Positions 1 through 10,530 are shown, numbered from the stretch's first letter. The stretch: DNA of 64,000 bases from Proales similis (GCA_019059635.1 JAGVRJ010000002.1:2294001-2358000); one strand, 5' to 3'. The notes: generated by a model from the letters alone, not told the origin. Made by a program: numbers and translations.

Positions 1-210
1 TACATTTGCACTGAGGTCAAGCATTTTTGGTGGACTGATGCTTATGAATCCTTTTTCCTTGCGGTCAGAAATCTTGACCAGGCCAGCGCCCGCGACTTGA
101 ACTACGCTTACAAACAAATCTTGAAGCTCGGCTTTGAGGCAGATGAATTTCATTTCTTCAAGCACCGAGACTGCGATGTTGATGAGTCTCAAATGACCAT
201 GAACATGTGA
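1..210 (+). CDS. C-terminal end of an unrecognised protein (partial)
   Basis: An open frame enters from the left edge and ends at TGA 208-210, giving about 69 residues. The segment is rich in aromatic and acidic residues and ends in the motif SQMTMNM. A canonical AATAAA lies at 268-273, about 60 nt past the stop, which supports a real 3' end on this strand. I do not recognise the family. The left edge may fall inside an exon, or the first bases could belong to an intron, so only the C-terminal part is secure. The stretch 211-563 up to the next start holds this 3' end and the promoter or 5' UTR of the carrier gene; nothing else is visible in it. Confidence 0.55.
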   Translation, partial: YICTEVKHFWWTDAYESFFLAVRNLDQASARDLNYAYKQILKLGFEADEFHFFKHRDCDVDESQMTMNM

Positions 211-563
211 AAAACTTTATTCTATCCCTAAGTTAGATGAATCATTCTCAAAGAATTCTGCTTAACCAATAAATCATATGGAGCTTAAATGTTTCTCTCT
301 AAACTCTTTTGTTTGAATCATTAACTGAGTCAGTTTCAAATGGCAATAATCTGATTTCCTTGGCGGCTGAAACGAATCGCTTGCAATCACTTGCATGTTG
401 AATTGATCTGCTTGTTTTGCAATCTGCTGCATGCGCCAGTTTAGGCATGTACCATTTTAATTTAAGTTAGACTTTGACTCCAACCGACTAAAGGAGGCCC
501 GGCCCATTCTATCCAGTTTACTCGAGCTCTTCGCACAATTTTATCATCAAAGACTATTTCAAA

Positions 564-1681
564 ATGGCAAAAGTAAATCCGATCAGTGACTTTATTGCGG
601 GTGGAGTTGGCGGCTCTTGTCTAGTGATCGTAGGTCATCCTTTGGACACAATTAAGGTATTTAAACAGTGATTGCATTTTTGACTCTCTGATCAGCCACC
701 TCAAACTTGTTCAGGTTCGACTTCAAACTATGGCCAGACCGGCCAAAGGAGAACTACCTTTGTACACTGGAACTTGGGATTGTGCTCGAAAGATTGTGAC
801 CAAAGAGGCAAGATAAAGCAAAGCTTTTCAAAGTCTTATCACTGGTTGTTCAATTTGCTTTCTAGGGCTTCCTCGGTTTGTACAAAGGAATGGCGGCTCC
901 TCTGGCTGGAGTATCCCCAATGTTTGCGGTGTGCTTTTTAGGCTTTGGCGTTGGAAAATCGCTGCAAACTCCGTCCAACCCTGACGGAACATACTGGTAA
1001 TGGCCTCTTCTGGCTAAATGGCTGTGATTTGTAAAATGCTCGTCTGGTTAGCCTGCTTCAAATATTCAATGCCGGTCTTATGGCCGGTGTATTTACAACT
1101 GCCATTATGGCACCCGGTGAACGAATCAAGTGTCTACTTCAAATCCAGGCAGCATCGAGCGGTGAAAAGAAATACAATGGAGCAGTTGACTGCGCCAAGA
1201 AACTCTACAAAGAAGGAGGTCTGCGAAGTGTCTACCGAGGAACAACGGCAACTCTTCTTCGAGATATGCCGGCCAGCGGCGCCTACTTTGCATCATATGA
1301 TTTAATAAAGAAATCTCTTGCCGATCCCAATCAACCAGGACAGCTGAGTCCGTTGAAGACCATATTCGCCGGCGGCATGGCCGGCATATTTAACTGGATC
1401 GTGGCCTTGCCAGTTGACGTGGCCAAATCAAGGCTCCAGACCGCGCCCGAAGGCATGTATCGAGGTCTGCTCGATGTCTACAAGGAAATGTTCCGCAACG
1501 AAGGCATTTCCTCTCTTTATCGTGGATTCACGCCCGTCTTGCTCAGGTTTGTAAAGCAGCCCTTTTCATCAGCCGCCAGTGTTTTGACCGATTTCGAATT
1601 TCAAGAGCTTTTCCCGCCAACGCAGCATGCTTTTTAGGTTACGAGGTGGCGCTGATCGCTCTTTCAGCCATCGGCCTCTGA
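564..1681 (+). CDS. SLC25A20: Mitochondrial carnitine/acylcarnitine carrier (SLC25A20 type)
   Basis: Inner-membrane carrier that exchanges acylcarnitine for carnitine and so feeds fatty acids to beta-oxidation. Five exons: 564-656, 715-807, 866-996, 1052-1546 and 1606-1681, giving 295 aa (family about 300). All three mitochondrial-carrier repeats show the signature: [11 protein letters not shown] across the exon 1/2 joint, [11 protein letters not shown] in the middle repeat and [11 protein letters not shown] in the third. The end reads [16 protein letters not shown], as in the vertebrate carrier. Introns are 55-59 bp. Intron 2 (808-865) begins with GC rather than GT, and the reading phase leaves no other choice. 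AATAAA follows at 1737-1742. The start has an A-rich context (caaaATGG). The family call is firm; carnitine specificity rests on overall similarity to SLC25A20 rather than on binding residues checked one by one. Confidence 0.93.
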
Positions 1682-1908
1682 GATTTCTCATATCTCGTGT
1701 TTTCTTAGATTCAAATTATTACTCGCCTCGATAATGAATAAAAGCGAATTTCACACATTTAACAGAACGCATTCGATTCAAGGCGGTTCTTGCGATTTCG
1801 GGTTTGGCACTCCGAATCTTTTTTTTTTTTAAATCTTAGGCGACAAAAAGACAAATTTTTATGTTGATGTCATCATATCTTCATAGGAGTCATTGATTCG
1901 GTCGAAAA

Positions 1909-4900
1909 ATGGAACCGAACAAACGCGACTTTCGACTCATTCATCAAATATTGTCGCTGACCAAAATCGATTTTGAAACGAAATCTGTCTATGTATGCTT
2001 CGCGATCCACAGTCTCTTGTTGGCCCAATTTCAGCTTCTTTTTGGCCAATAAAAGGGATTCACTGAGCTCACATGCAGTGCACTAAAGGACGGACTCGAG
2101 AGCGTGATACTCAACTGCAAGCAGTGCAGTAAGAGAAATCCAGATTTTAGCGAAAAGATAAATCGTCTCAAAATTGAACTTTGACTCTGTCTGATAGAAA
2201 TTTTCGCCATTTACATCGACTCGACTCATCAAGTAAAATTTGAATATTGCGATCCGCTCTTGATAGACGTGTCCCCGGACGACTCCAAGTAATCGTGAGA
2301 TTTGAAGCGATCTACTAGTCTGAAGTTGATGTTCATTCTTTACCTTAAGACGTGATCTCAGTTCGTTTCTGGCTCATGAAGAGCTTGTTCAGACTCTGGT
2401 AGACGCGGACGAGGCGAACGGTGAACTCATAATCACCGTTCCGGATCATTTGCTTAGCTCGATCAAAAGTGAGCGATTGGCCAACTCAAAAGTCCTCTCT
2501 CGATCAAATTGATTTAAAAAGTTCAACTTAGAGGACCGCACGTTTAGAATTTCGATCGAGTTTTGTCTTGAAGATCCAAAAGGAGGAATTCAATTCACGC
2601 AAGATCTGAACGGCAGGCATTTACTTTACTCGACAAATAGGACCGCTCACTTCTGGTTTCCTTGCGTGTCCAGTTTCGGCGAGTTGTGCACCTGGAAGAT
2701 TGAAGTGCTCCTCGATCCCGAATACACCGCGGTCACAAGCGGTGCTCTGGTCGAAATTGAAGATTTCAAAGGACAATTCGACAGCCACGAAACGGTGGCT
2801 AAAAAGTTTCACTTTTTTCAAGCAGTTCCGACCAGCGCGCTCAATATCGGCCTCGTGATTGGTCGACTCCAAATGATCAAAGACAAAGAGCTGCATGAGA
2901 TCTGCTACTTCTTCCCAGACGAGCGGCTTGAGCCTTTGGTTCAGAACACGACCAGCTTTGTGCCCACGATAGTTGACTTTTATGACGAGTTGATCGGCGG
3001 AGTGTTCCCGCAACATTCAAACTTCAAACTGGTGTTCTTGTTCGAGACCCCGTACGACTGCATGAATTTCTCTGGCCTCGTGATCGCCGATGCTAGTCTG
3101 CTACACTCGGCCGAGATTATTGAGCAGGCGATCGAGGCCAGAAAATTGATCAGCAATTCGATTGCCTATCAATATTTCATGGCGTATTTGTCAGTGCCGG
3201 ACTCTTCTCAATACTGGCTGGGTGTAGGCTTGGCCTCTTTCGTATCGGCAATGTACTTGAAAAAGGCGTTTGGCCAGAACGAGATCAAGTTCATGATGTA
3301 CGAGTTTATGAGCGAAATATGCCGCTACGAGAGAGAGTTCGGTCCAATTCTTTTAAATTTCAATTATCGCGAGATGCAAAAAACGCAATTTCTGCAGCGC
3401 CATCTCTGGCTTTGCTCGAGCGAGTATCTCAAAATGGTGGAGAAGAAGGGTCACTTGGTGGTGAGATTGATAAGCGAGCAGGCTGGTAACGAGATATTCA
3501 TTCAGATTCTGAATCAACTGTTCCAGGAGGCGAGCAACTACCTTAGCGGGTCAAGAAGCGAGCCGCCAACGTTGATGCATCTCTCCTGTCAAAAATTGTC
3601 GGAAAAGATAAATAGCATGAGTTCAAGGGACATTCAAAATATTCTCGATTTGTGGGCGCACAAGCCTGGCGTGGCACATATCACCGGCTCGTACACTTTT
3701 AATCGAAAAAAGAACTCAATCGAGCTCGAGCTGAAGCAAGAGATGATCAGTCAAAAGGGTGTGCGAAAGTACAGTGGGCCAATAACGATCACAATTCAGG
3801 AGATAGACGGCTCGTTCACGCAGACATTTTTTCTTGACGAGAATGTGTACACCAAAATCGAGTACTCGTGTCACTCGAAAATGAAAAAGAACAAGAAGAA
3901 GAAAATTCCGCTGGTAACCGGTGAAGAGATAGACATTGACCTAACCGAGTCTGACTCGCCTGTCCTCTGGATTCACATTGACTCTGACTTTCGCATATTC
4001 AGAGAGATCAAGTTCGAGCAGCCCGACCACCACTGGCAGAATCTGGTCAAATACGAAAGGGACATTGTCGCTCAGCTGGACGCTGTGAAAATGCTGCGCA
4101 AGTTTCCAAGTGTGGCATCACGCAACTCGCTCGCCTCGGTGGTTGAGAGTCAAGAAATCTTCTATCAAGTGAGAATAGCAGCTGCGCACGCTCTGAGTGA
4201 AATGGCCAACAAGATGGTTCACTCTTGGAATGGGCCATTGCCATTGATTCCTTCGTTTAGAAAAATGTTCATGTCCTCGTCTTGTCCTCACATTGTAAAT
4301 TACAACAATTTTGTCGATCTCCAGAATTATTTCATTCAGAAAGAGCTGCCTCTGGCAATAAGCCGTCTAAGAAATGTTCACAATCAATGTCCAGCCGAAG
4401 TGATCAAGTTCATTCAAGACTTGATAAAATTCAATGACAATAGTAAGAATGAGCACTCGGACGCCTACTACAAGGCGGCTTTGCTGCAAGCAATTGGAGC
4501 AACTGTTTCGGCGTCGGTAGCCTCAATGCAAACCGGTGAATTGGGAAGCGCTGGCTTGCCACCAGATACCAGGCTCGTGATCGAAGAGGTGGTGCTCCGC
4601 CTGAACATCGAGAAACTATTTCCGACCTACCACAATCTAAGCACTAGCCGAGGTCTCAAAGCTCTCAGGCGATTCCAGCAGCTTGGACACATTCCTGAAA
4701 GCATAAAACTTTTCACGCCTTATCTAAGCCCAGAGTACAATTCGGATCAAGTGAGAATGACGGCTATCGATATAAGTGTCGAGTTCGTTCAAGGTGAACA
4801 TTGCCGATTGTGCACATTCATAAAAATTTCATTCAAGCTGGTGAAAACTTTTAGTCAGAGCGGATGCAGCATTGATGACCGAGCTACTTGATTTAGTCGA

Positions 4901-5308
4901 GCGAGAGAAATCGTTCTGCATTCGGCGACACATCGTTGAAAGATTGCGCAAAATGCCGCCTTTCAAGCCCAACTCAGATGAGAATAAGGAGTTCAATAAC
5001 GAGCGTCTAGTTAACCGTCTCTGGGAAATGTTAAGGTCTCTTTTTGAATTTTAGTTTGCAATTTTTGAAATAATCGAACGAGTCCGAAAATAGAAAGTTT
5101 AGTCACTGCTTTTGGCTTAAATCGCATTTAATAGAGCTCTACTTTGCGCTCTATGGATCAAACAAGCCAAAGTGCATTCGGCATCAGGTAGCCATTGAAC
5201 AAGTTAACAACTCCTGACAAGCTAATAACTCGCTTTTCCTGGTCAATTTAGACCAAAGAGACGCTAAAAATTGAAGCTGACATCGCTCCGATGACGATAG
5301 AAAATTAA
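1909..5308 (+). CDS. TAF2: Transcription initiation factor TFIID subunit 2 (TAF2)
   Basis: TFIID subunit that binds the Initiator region of core promoters in the nucleus. Eight exons: 1909-1992, 2056-2128, 2198-2288, 2350-2468, 2532-4793, 4855-5035, 5094-5187 and 5252-5308, giving 986 aa. The fold is M1-aminopeptidase-like but carries no HExxH zinc site, as expected for TAF2. Matching landmarks include GFTELT and LNCKQC near the N-terminus, ANGELIITVP, TAHFWFPCVSS, KNKKKKIPLVTGEEIDIDL with WIHIDSDF after it, and KYERDIVAQ. The long histidine/lysine tail of the vertebrate protein is absent. The last intron (5188-5251) is inferred from a good acceptor and conserved phase; if it is retained, the protein ends at TGA 5215-5217. 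It lies 227 bp downstream of the carrier gene and converges on the GST gene, with stops about 216 bp apart. No clean AATAAA is seen after the stop. Confidence 0.93.
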
Positions 5309-5524
5309 AAATTCAGTCATGTCACTCTTATGCATGCTAAATTCTAAGCCCGATTAACACGCTTATTTGGCTTTAGAACGAAGCAAGTAAATAAGCACTA
5401 TTAGCTTAGACGCTTTCTGTTTACAAGGTTTGGTGGAAAGACGGCCAGATCAGTATGCTCGGTTTTAATTCTAATTGATATGTATCTTATCAAACAAGTA
5501 TCTGTCTCTTAGTTCCTGATTGGT

Positions 5525-6273
5525 TTAAAAGGGGTTCTGGGGTCTCTTTGCGATCCATTGGGCGATTCTGGGCAGCGAACGGATTTTCTGGTCGTGAGCC
5601 TTGAGATGTTCGAAGTTGGCCAGCGCAGCTTCACGGCGTTCGACCAAAAGCTCCAGAGTGCAGAGGAGATAAAGATCGGCAAAAGAGAGGTTCTCGCCGA
5701 CCAAAAATCCAGAGGTGGACTTGGCCAGTTGCTTTTCGAAGATGGCCAAGTGACGAGGAACGATCTCGTTTTGTAAAGGCTCGATAAACTCTTTTTTCTT
5801 TTCTTCATCTTCTTCCAACAGCGGCTTAAATAGCTCGTTGGACAGATCGGTAACCTGATCGGCAAAGCTATTCCAAGAATTCGCGCATTAAAATCTTGCA
5901 ATCAGCATTTGAGAATAATTCTACTTACGCATCGACCAGCGCTTGCTCTTGCTCGCCATTGCCATACAGGTTGAATCGTCGAGCCAAGAAGCGAGCTTAA
6001 AGAAAGAGAATGGCTCATTCTTCGATTCATAATTTGGATGAAAAAAATTAAAGACGCACTTGCAGCGAGCGACTGGGGCAGCTGGAAAGTGCTGCCGTTC
6101 TCGGTCACTTCCAAGTAGGGGAGTTGGCCGAATGGGGTGCTTGGCTTAATCGAGGGCCAGTCGCTTTCCTCAATTCGGAAGTCTTCAAACTCTTGTCCGC
6201 CAGCCACAAGGGTGAGACGAATGATCTCGCCACGAGCTCGGTAGTCAAAGTAAGTAAGCTTGTACTGAGCCAT
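5525..6273 (-). CDS. Sigma-class glutathione S-transferase, copy A
   Basis: Cytosolic enzyme that conjugates glutathione to electrophiles or isomerises prostanoid-like substrates. Three exons on the minus strand: 6273-6060, 5995-5929 and 5867-5525, giving 207 aa, the usual length. The N-terminal thioredoxin-like domain begins MAQYKLTYFDYRARGE, with the catalytic Tyr expected at position 8 and the glutathione-site segment QLPYLEV, then Gln-Ser (LPQSLA). The all-helical C-terminal domain contains FLVGENLSFADLYLL with the N-capping Asp. Introns are 64 and 61 bp. The whole of exon 2, intron 1 and the 3' part of exon 1 is almost identical to copy B, while the rest has diverged (see the repeat entries). 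Its start codon directly follows an AG dinucleotide. Substrate range cannot be read from sequence. Confidence 0.93.
5901..6135. repeat. Gene-conversion tract, GST copy A side
   Basis: These 235 bp match 7360-7594 with no indel and only two mismatches. They span the donor end of intron 2, all of exon 2, all of intron 1 and the 3' part of exon 1. Both edges are abrupt: intron 2 to the left and the rest of exon 1 to the right are clearly diverged. Confidence 0.9.
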
Positions 6274-6440
6274 CTTACAAGTGTCCTCTATTTGATCGAT
6301 TGAGTGCAAAAATTCGAATTTTAACTGAATCAAAAATAAAAAAAGCATAAAGGCCTTAAGAAACGACGAGCTAGACTCGACTATCATCATCACGAATAAT
6401 TGCACTTATGAGAGCAAACAGCTTCAAGAGCAACCTCGAT

Positions 6441-6446
6441 CACGTG
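6441..6446. promoter_or_regulatory. CACGTG E-box shared by the GST promoters (copy A)
   Basis: A palindromic CACGTG sits inside a longer shared block, CCTCGATCACGTGTAGA, about 170 bp upstream of the GST A start codon. The same block occurs upstream of GST B. Such a site could bind bHLH or bZIP factors. Function is inferred only from its conservation between the paralogues. The surrounding stretch 6274-6983 holds the 5' region of GST A and the 3' end of GST B (AATAAA on the minus strand at 6925-6920), with no other gene seen. Confidence 0.5.
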
Positions 6447-6983
6447 TAGACATTAAATTACAGCAGACGCTATCGAAAGATGGGACAGGCTGCATAATTG
6501 ACGAATTACATAAATTTTTTTGACTAATTTTTGGCTTCATAAGGAGCTTGAGCAATCGAATAGAGAGATAAGCAAGTGTCTATTCGTCCAAGTTTCTTTC
6601 TTTTCACATATTGCTCTCACAATTCATTCGAAACTTATATGAGATATGAACTAGTCAAGATTGCCGATGGCGCTTGTGATAATTGAAGAAGATTTTGTTT
6701 GTAGAATCAAGCAAAACAACAAAGCCAACGGTTCGAGTTTTTTTCTTTTCAAATGACCAAAATTCAAAAATTCGTATATTTCTTGTGCGCTACGTTCTAA
6801 GCCTATTGAGAATTTATATTCGATTTTTGAATCAAGCAACTAATAAAGCTTAGACTAGCTTAGGCGCTTTGGCCTCGCATGACTTGAAGAAATAGACAAG
6901 TTGTTTAAAATGCACGATTTTTATTCTATTTGAGTAATCTATCTACGACATTAAACTTGTTTCTTAATGCCTGGAAACTGCAT

Positions 6984-7732
6984 TTACATAGGCGTCTCGG
7001 GTCTCTTGGCGATCCATTCGGCGATTCTGGGCAGCGAACGGATTTTCTGATCGTGTGCCTTGAGGTGCTCGAAGTTCGAGATGGCGGCTTCACGGCCCTG
7101 GCCCAAGAACTCGAGGATGCTGACGAGATAAAGATCGGCAAAAGAGAGGTTCTCGCCGACCAAATATCCAGAGGTGGACTTGGCCAGTTGCTTTTCGAAG
7201 ATGGCCAAGTGACGAGGGACGATCTCGGTTTGGAGTCGCTCGACAATCTCTTTCTTCTTTTCTTCATCTTGTTCGAAGATTGGCTTGACTAGTTCGTTGG
7301 ACAGATCGGTCACCTGATCAGCCAAGCTGTTTCAAGAATTCTCTTTTTACAAACTTCCGATCAGCATTTGAGAATAATTCTACTTACGCATCGACAAGCG
7401 CTTGCTCTTGTTCGCCATTGCCATACAGGTTGAATCGTCGAGCCAAGAAGCGAGCTTAAAGAAAGAGAATGGCTCATTCTTCGATTCATAATTTGGATGA
7501 AAAAAATTAAAGACGCACTTGCAGCGAGCGACTGGGGCAGCTGGAAAGTGCTGCCGTTCTCGGTCACTTCCAAGTAGGGGAGTTGGCCGAATGGCGAATT
7601 GGGCTTGAGAGCAGGCCAGTCACTTCGCTCAATTCGGTTGTCTTCGAACTCTTGTCCGGCAGCAACAAGAGCGAGACGAATGATTTCACCACGAGCTCGG
7701 AAGTTGAAGTAGTTAACCTTGTACTGGGCCAT
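6984..7732 (-). CDS. Sigma-class glutathione S-transferase, copy B
   Basis: Tandem paralogue of the preceding gene, in the same orientation. Three exons: 7732-7519, 7454-7388 and 7326-6984, with exon lengths identical to copy A (214, 67 and 343 nt), giving 207 aa. It starts MAQYKVNYFNFRARGE; the Tyr expected to activate glutathione is retained at position 8, and YLVGENLSFADLYLV marks the C-terminal domain. Differences from copy A cluster at residues 6-45 and in exon 3, where copy A has FVPRH-like helices in common but different flanking loops. A TATA-like box lies about 80 bp upstream. A minus-strand AATAAA lies about 60 bp past the stop. Both copies are probably expressed, because the frame, splice sites and conserved residues are all intact. 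Confidence 0.93.
7360..7594. repeat. Gene-conversion tract, GST copy B side
   Basis: Partner of 5901-6135: the two share 233 of 235 positions, including a fully identical 64-bp intron. The two mismatches both fall in exon 2 (an A/C change and a T/C change). Confidence 0.9.
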
Positions 7733-7810
7733 TTTCAAAGTTGGTTTGTACGATCAATTGATTGCTAAAATTCGAATTCGAATGAAATCAAATAAGAAAA
7801 TTTCGGTCGC

Positions 7811-7817
7811 TTTTATA
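7811..7817 (-). promoter_or_regulatory. TATA box of GST copy B
   Basis: On the minus strand the sequence reads TATAAAAG, 79-85 bp upstream of the start codon. That is a plausible distance for a short 5' UTR. No equally good box is seen before copy A. Confidence 0.5.
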
Positions 7818-7941
7818 GACGACGAGCGAGAATTTTTAATGTGCTACGCTAGATTCGCTCAATCATCATGACGAATCATATTCTAGATCTTTCAGCTATT
7901 AAAGGACCCCTAAAGCTAAGAATCGCGAGACCACCCTCGAT

Positions 7942-7947
7942 CACGTG
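7942..7947. promoter_or_regulatory. CACGTG E-box shared by the GST promoters (copy B)
   Basis: This is the second copy of the conserved block around CACGTG, about 210 bp upstream of GST B. It is followed on the + strand by further patchy similarity to the copy A upstream region (GCAGACTGCATAATTG versus a close variant), so the duplication included part of the promoter. Confidence 0.5.
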
Positions 7948-8167
7948 TAGATTTGAACGCTCCACCTTGTGGGATGGGACGAGACTGAGAATCGCAGACT
8001 GCATAATTGTCGGGTTGCGTAAAATTTGATGATGAATACGTGGCTTCATTAAGACCTTGAATAATCGAGCCAAGCCATAATCCAGGACGAACAGCCAAAA
8101 TTATTTCATTTCATTTAAGACTTTTTATTAGTTGAAAAGTGACTGTTTAGAAAGGCAAATGAAGAGT

Positions 8168-8884
8168 CTAGTTTATCACAATAGACTGAAGCTTGTTTTT
8201 AATTTGGTTGCGTGATTTCAAGCCGTCGAGAATGCTTTGGTATTGAATCTGGGCCATGTACTTGTCTGCTGTAAATGGACTCACACTGAGAAATTTGTCG
8301 AGCGACTTTTTCAGTCCGTAGACGTAATCCGACTCATTAATGAGTCCAATCAGGTCGTTGATGCATTTGATTTCTTTCAATCGCAGAGATCCGTTGACTT
8401 GGTCACTGAAAAGCGAGAGATTGATGTCCGCACCGTTGATAGGAAACATGTAATCAATCAAGACGATCTTTCCGTCTTCTTTGATCAGATGGAATGGCTT
8501 GATTTGGTAGGAATTGATTGATGGCCCGATCAAGCTGTCTTGAATCTGGATGCCGAGCTTGTAAAGAGAAAGCGAGATGTTTGTCAACTGGGTGAAGTTG
8601 AATTCAGCCGCGCAAGTTATTTGACTTGCCGGTCCATAACAATAGAGCTCCTGTCGACTGATTGAGTTGATGCATGTGGTCAGGTTTTGTTGGTCTTTGA
8701 AGAAAACTATCGTTTGGAAATCTTCCACGGTCTCTCTCTTGTCTCTTCCCAAAGTACTCTCGTAGGGCCGGTAAGAGTAGTAGTGACGAAATCTGGGGTT
8801 GGCATAGAAGCCAGGACGCACTTCACCTTGGCCATATGCGACGGGTACCAAGGCCAGTGCTACTAGGACTGCAAATCTGATCAT
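8168..8884 (-). CDS. Secreted protein of unknown function
   Basis: Single-exon gene of 238 aa. Residues 1-18 form a clear signal peptide (short basic start, then VLVALALVPVAYG). A proximal segment rich in Tyr, Arg and Pro follows and ends at a dibasic, furin-like site, RDKRE, near residue 50. The remainder is a predicted globular domain with at least five N-glycosylation sequons (for example NLT, NFT, NIS, NLS and NES) and about five cysteines. I do not recognise a family. The layout resembles a proprotein that is cleaved into a short N-terminal peptide and a larger domain, but that is inference. A TATA box lies 75 bp upstream and a minus-strand AATAAA lies at 8129-8124, so the transcript is short and well bounded. 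The stretch 8885-9261 holds the promoter and the 3' end of the next gene. Confidence 0.8.
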   Translation of the reverse strand: MIRFAVLVALALVPVAYGQGEVRPGFYANPRFRHYYSYRPYESTLGRDKRETVEDFQTIVFFKDQQNLTTCINSISRQELYCYGPASQITCAAEFNFTQLTNISLSLYKLGIQIQDSLIGPSINSYQIKPFHLIKEDGKIVLIDYMFPINGADINLSLFSDQVNGSLRLKEIKCINDLIGLINESDYVYGLKKSLDKFLSVSPFTADKYMAQIQYQSILDGLKSRNQIKNKLQSIVIN

Positions 8885-8958
8885 TTTCTCAGTTCTGGTA
8901 TAAATTTTTGTTTGTTAGTGGTATAAATTTTCATATTGGAAGGGAGAATGACAGCAGC

Positions 8959-8966
8959 TATTTATA
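8959..8966 (-). promoter_or_regulatory. TATA box of the secreted-protein gene
   Basis: The minus strand reads TATAAATAG, 75 bp upstream of the start codon. This is the best core-promoter match in the window. Confidence 0.6.
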
Positions 8967-9261
8967 GATCGTTTAGGGGGAGTGGTTTCGCTTCAATTTA
9001 CAGACCATTGGTCAGAGATTATTAAAGCCATTATGTCCAGTGTAACAGTTCACATCTTCCTTGTTCTCTAATTAATCAATTAAGACCAGGCGGGAGTTTT
9101 CTATGTGCCCGAACTATTCAGAAAATGTGATAGCTGTGAGCAAACATCTCATTTAGATAAACATGCCCCTCCCGCTTAGATGAAAATCCAGGTGCACTTT
9201 ATTATGATTACTATGACTCAACGTTTGACAAGCTTGCAACTTTAACCGAAGCCATTTCAGT

Positions 9262-10342
9262 CTATTTGCTCTGTCTTGTGTCAATGCCGCTTAAATCACG
9301 CTCGAGTATAGAAATCGCATCGTTTCGGGATATCAAGACTTGAGCGCTGCTCTCAGGGCTCATATCAAAGTAAACTCCGAATAAAGGGCTCGATCCGAAC
9401 TTGGGTTTGTCAAGTCTGTACCTGATCTCGGTTTTAGCTCAACTAGACACCAATAGTTGGAGAGAGAGAGTATCTTACGATTTGAGCGTTTTCAAGGGCT
9501 CCATTGACTTGTCTCGTTCTCCGTTTACGGGATTGATCGTTGTCATTATGCATCTTGATTAAAAATTGAGATAAGCCTTTGAAGAGCTGTGAATTCAGGG
9601 CCAACCTGAGGCAAGGGGCCTTGCGTTCTAAGTGAAGTTGGCCGATATCAATTGATTTCCATCGATCCTTCGCTTGAATTTAAGATGAATTCAACCGATC
9701 GTTCCTTGTCTATTGACCCACCTCTTCGAATGCTTGGCAGCCGCTCACCAAGACATTCGGTCTAAAGTTGACCCAATTTACCGGTTTATGGAGGCGCTGG
9801 TTAAGCTCGTGTACAGAAGCTTCGGAGAGCACCATCAAGGTGTTGAAGTTTTCAGTGCGAGCGAAAGCTTCCATCGCCTCGTCTTGTATGTAAACCAGCT
9901 CCAGGGCGTCAAGCTGCAGAAACTGGCTAAACCAGAGCGATGGCTCCGACTGGCTTCCATACGTTATACATGTCACGTGATCATCCCAGACTCTATTTCA
10001 ATTAACCAGGGCTCGAATACTCCAAAAGCAGTTAAATTACCGACACGTCTTGGTCTGAGCATCATCCGACAACAATGGGACTCGAAGTTGAGGCATTGAC
10101 GGAGCTTGAAAAGTCAGTTCACCGTTTTGAACTTGTGGTCGAACCAGAGTGAGTCTGGAATGTTTCCTTTGTGTTAAAAAGTTGCCCTCCGAATCGACCA
10201 GCATCCATTTGCGATCAACAATGAGAGGATTTTCGGAGTGCGTGATACCAAATCGGGTCACTCTTGCCTGCTCAAGCTCGAGGGGAGCGGCTGATTTTAA
10301 AGGATAAAGAAGTAAACGTTCGATTCGAGGTTCTTCGACCAT
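9262..10342 (-). CDS. MTARC: MOSC-domain molybdenum enzyme, mARC-like amidoxime reductase
   Basis: mARC proteins bind molybdenum cofactor and reduce N-hydroxylated compounds together with cytochrome b5 and its reductase. Five exons: 10342-10041, 9992-9718, 9672-9606, 9553-9479 and 9421-9262, giving 292 aa. The N-terminal MOSC_N beta-barrel begins ERLLLYPLKSAAP. The MOSC core contains FRPNVLVSGC, whose Cys is the presumed Mo ligand, and then CLRCIMTTINP; the tail has SPLFGVYFDM. The vertebrate enzymes have an N-terminal anchor for the outer mitochondrial membrane. Here the frame starts directly at the MOSC_N domain, so either the protein is soluble or an upstream exon was missed. A minus-strand AATAAA lies at 9203-9198. 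It sits 189 bp downstream of the EF-hand gene on the same strand. Confidence 0.88.
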
Positions 10343-10530
10343 TTTCCCTTTGCCGTTGAGTTTTTTTTTGTTTTTTTTTTTAAATTTAGCTTAGCTGATT
10401 GATAGACGCAATAGGCTCGGATCCGAGGTTCAAGTAGACTAGTCAAAGCGTGGCCTGCTCTCAAGAGCCAAACAGAATTCAATTGAGTGTTTGATTTATT
10501 CAATGGCCAATTCAAGTATGATTTCAGCAA

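Noticed and set aside
2621..3016. Antisense 131-codon frame inside TAF2
   Set aside because: It lies fully within a conserved TAF2 exon and has no homology or start context of its own.
5900..7600. GST copy A or B as a pseudogene
   Set aside because: Both have intact frames, identical exon lengths, correct splice sites and conserved catalytic and structural residues.
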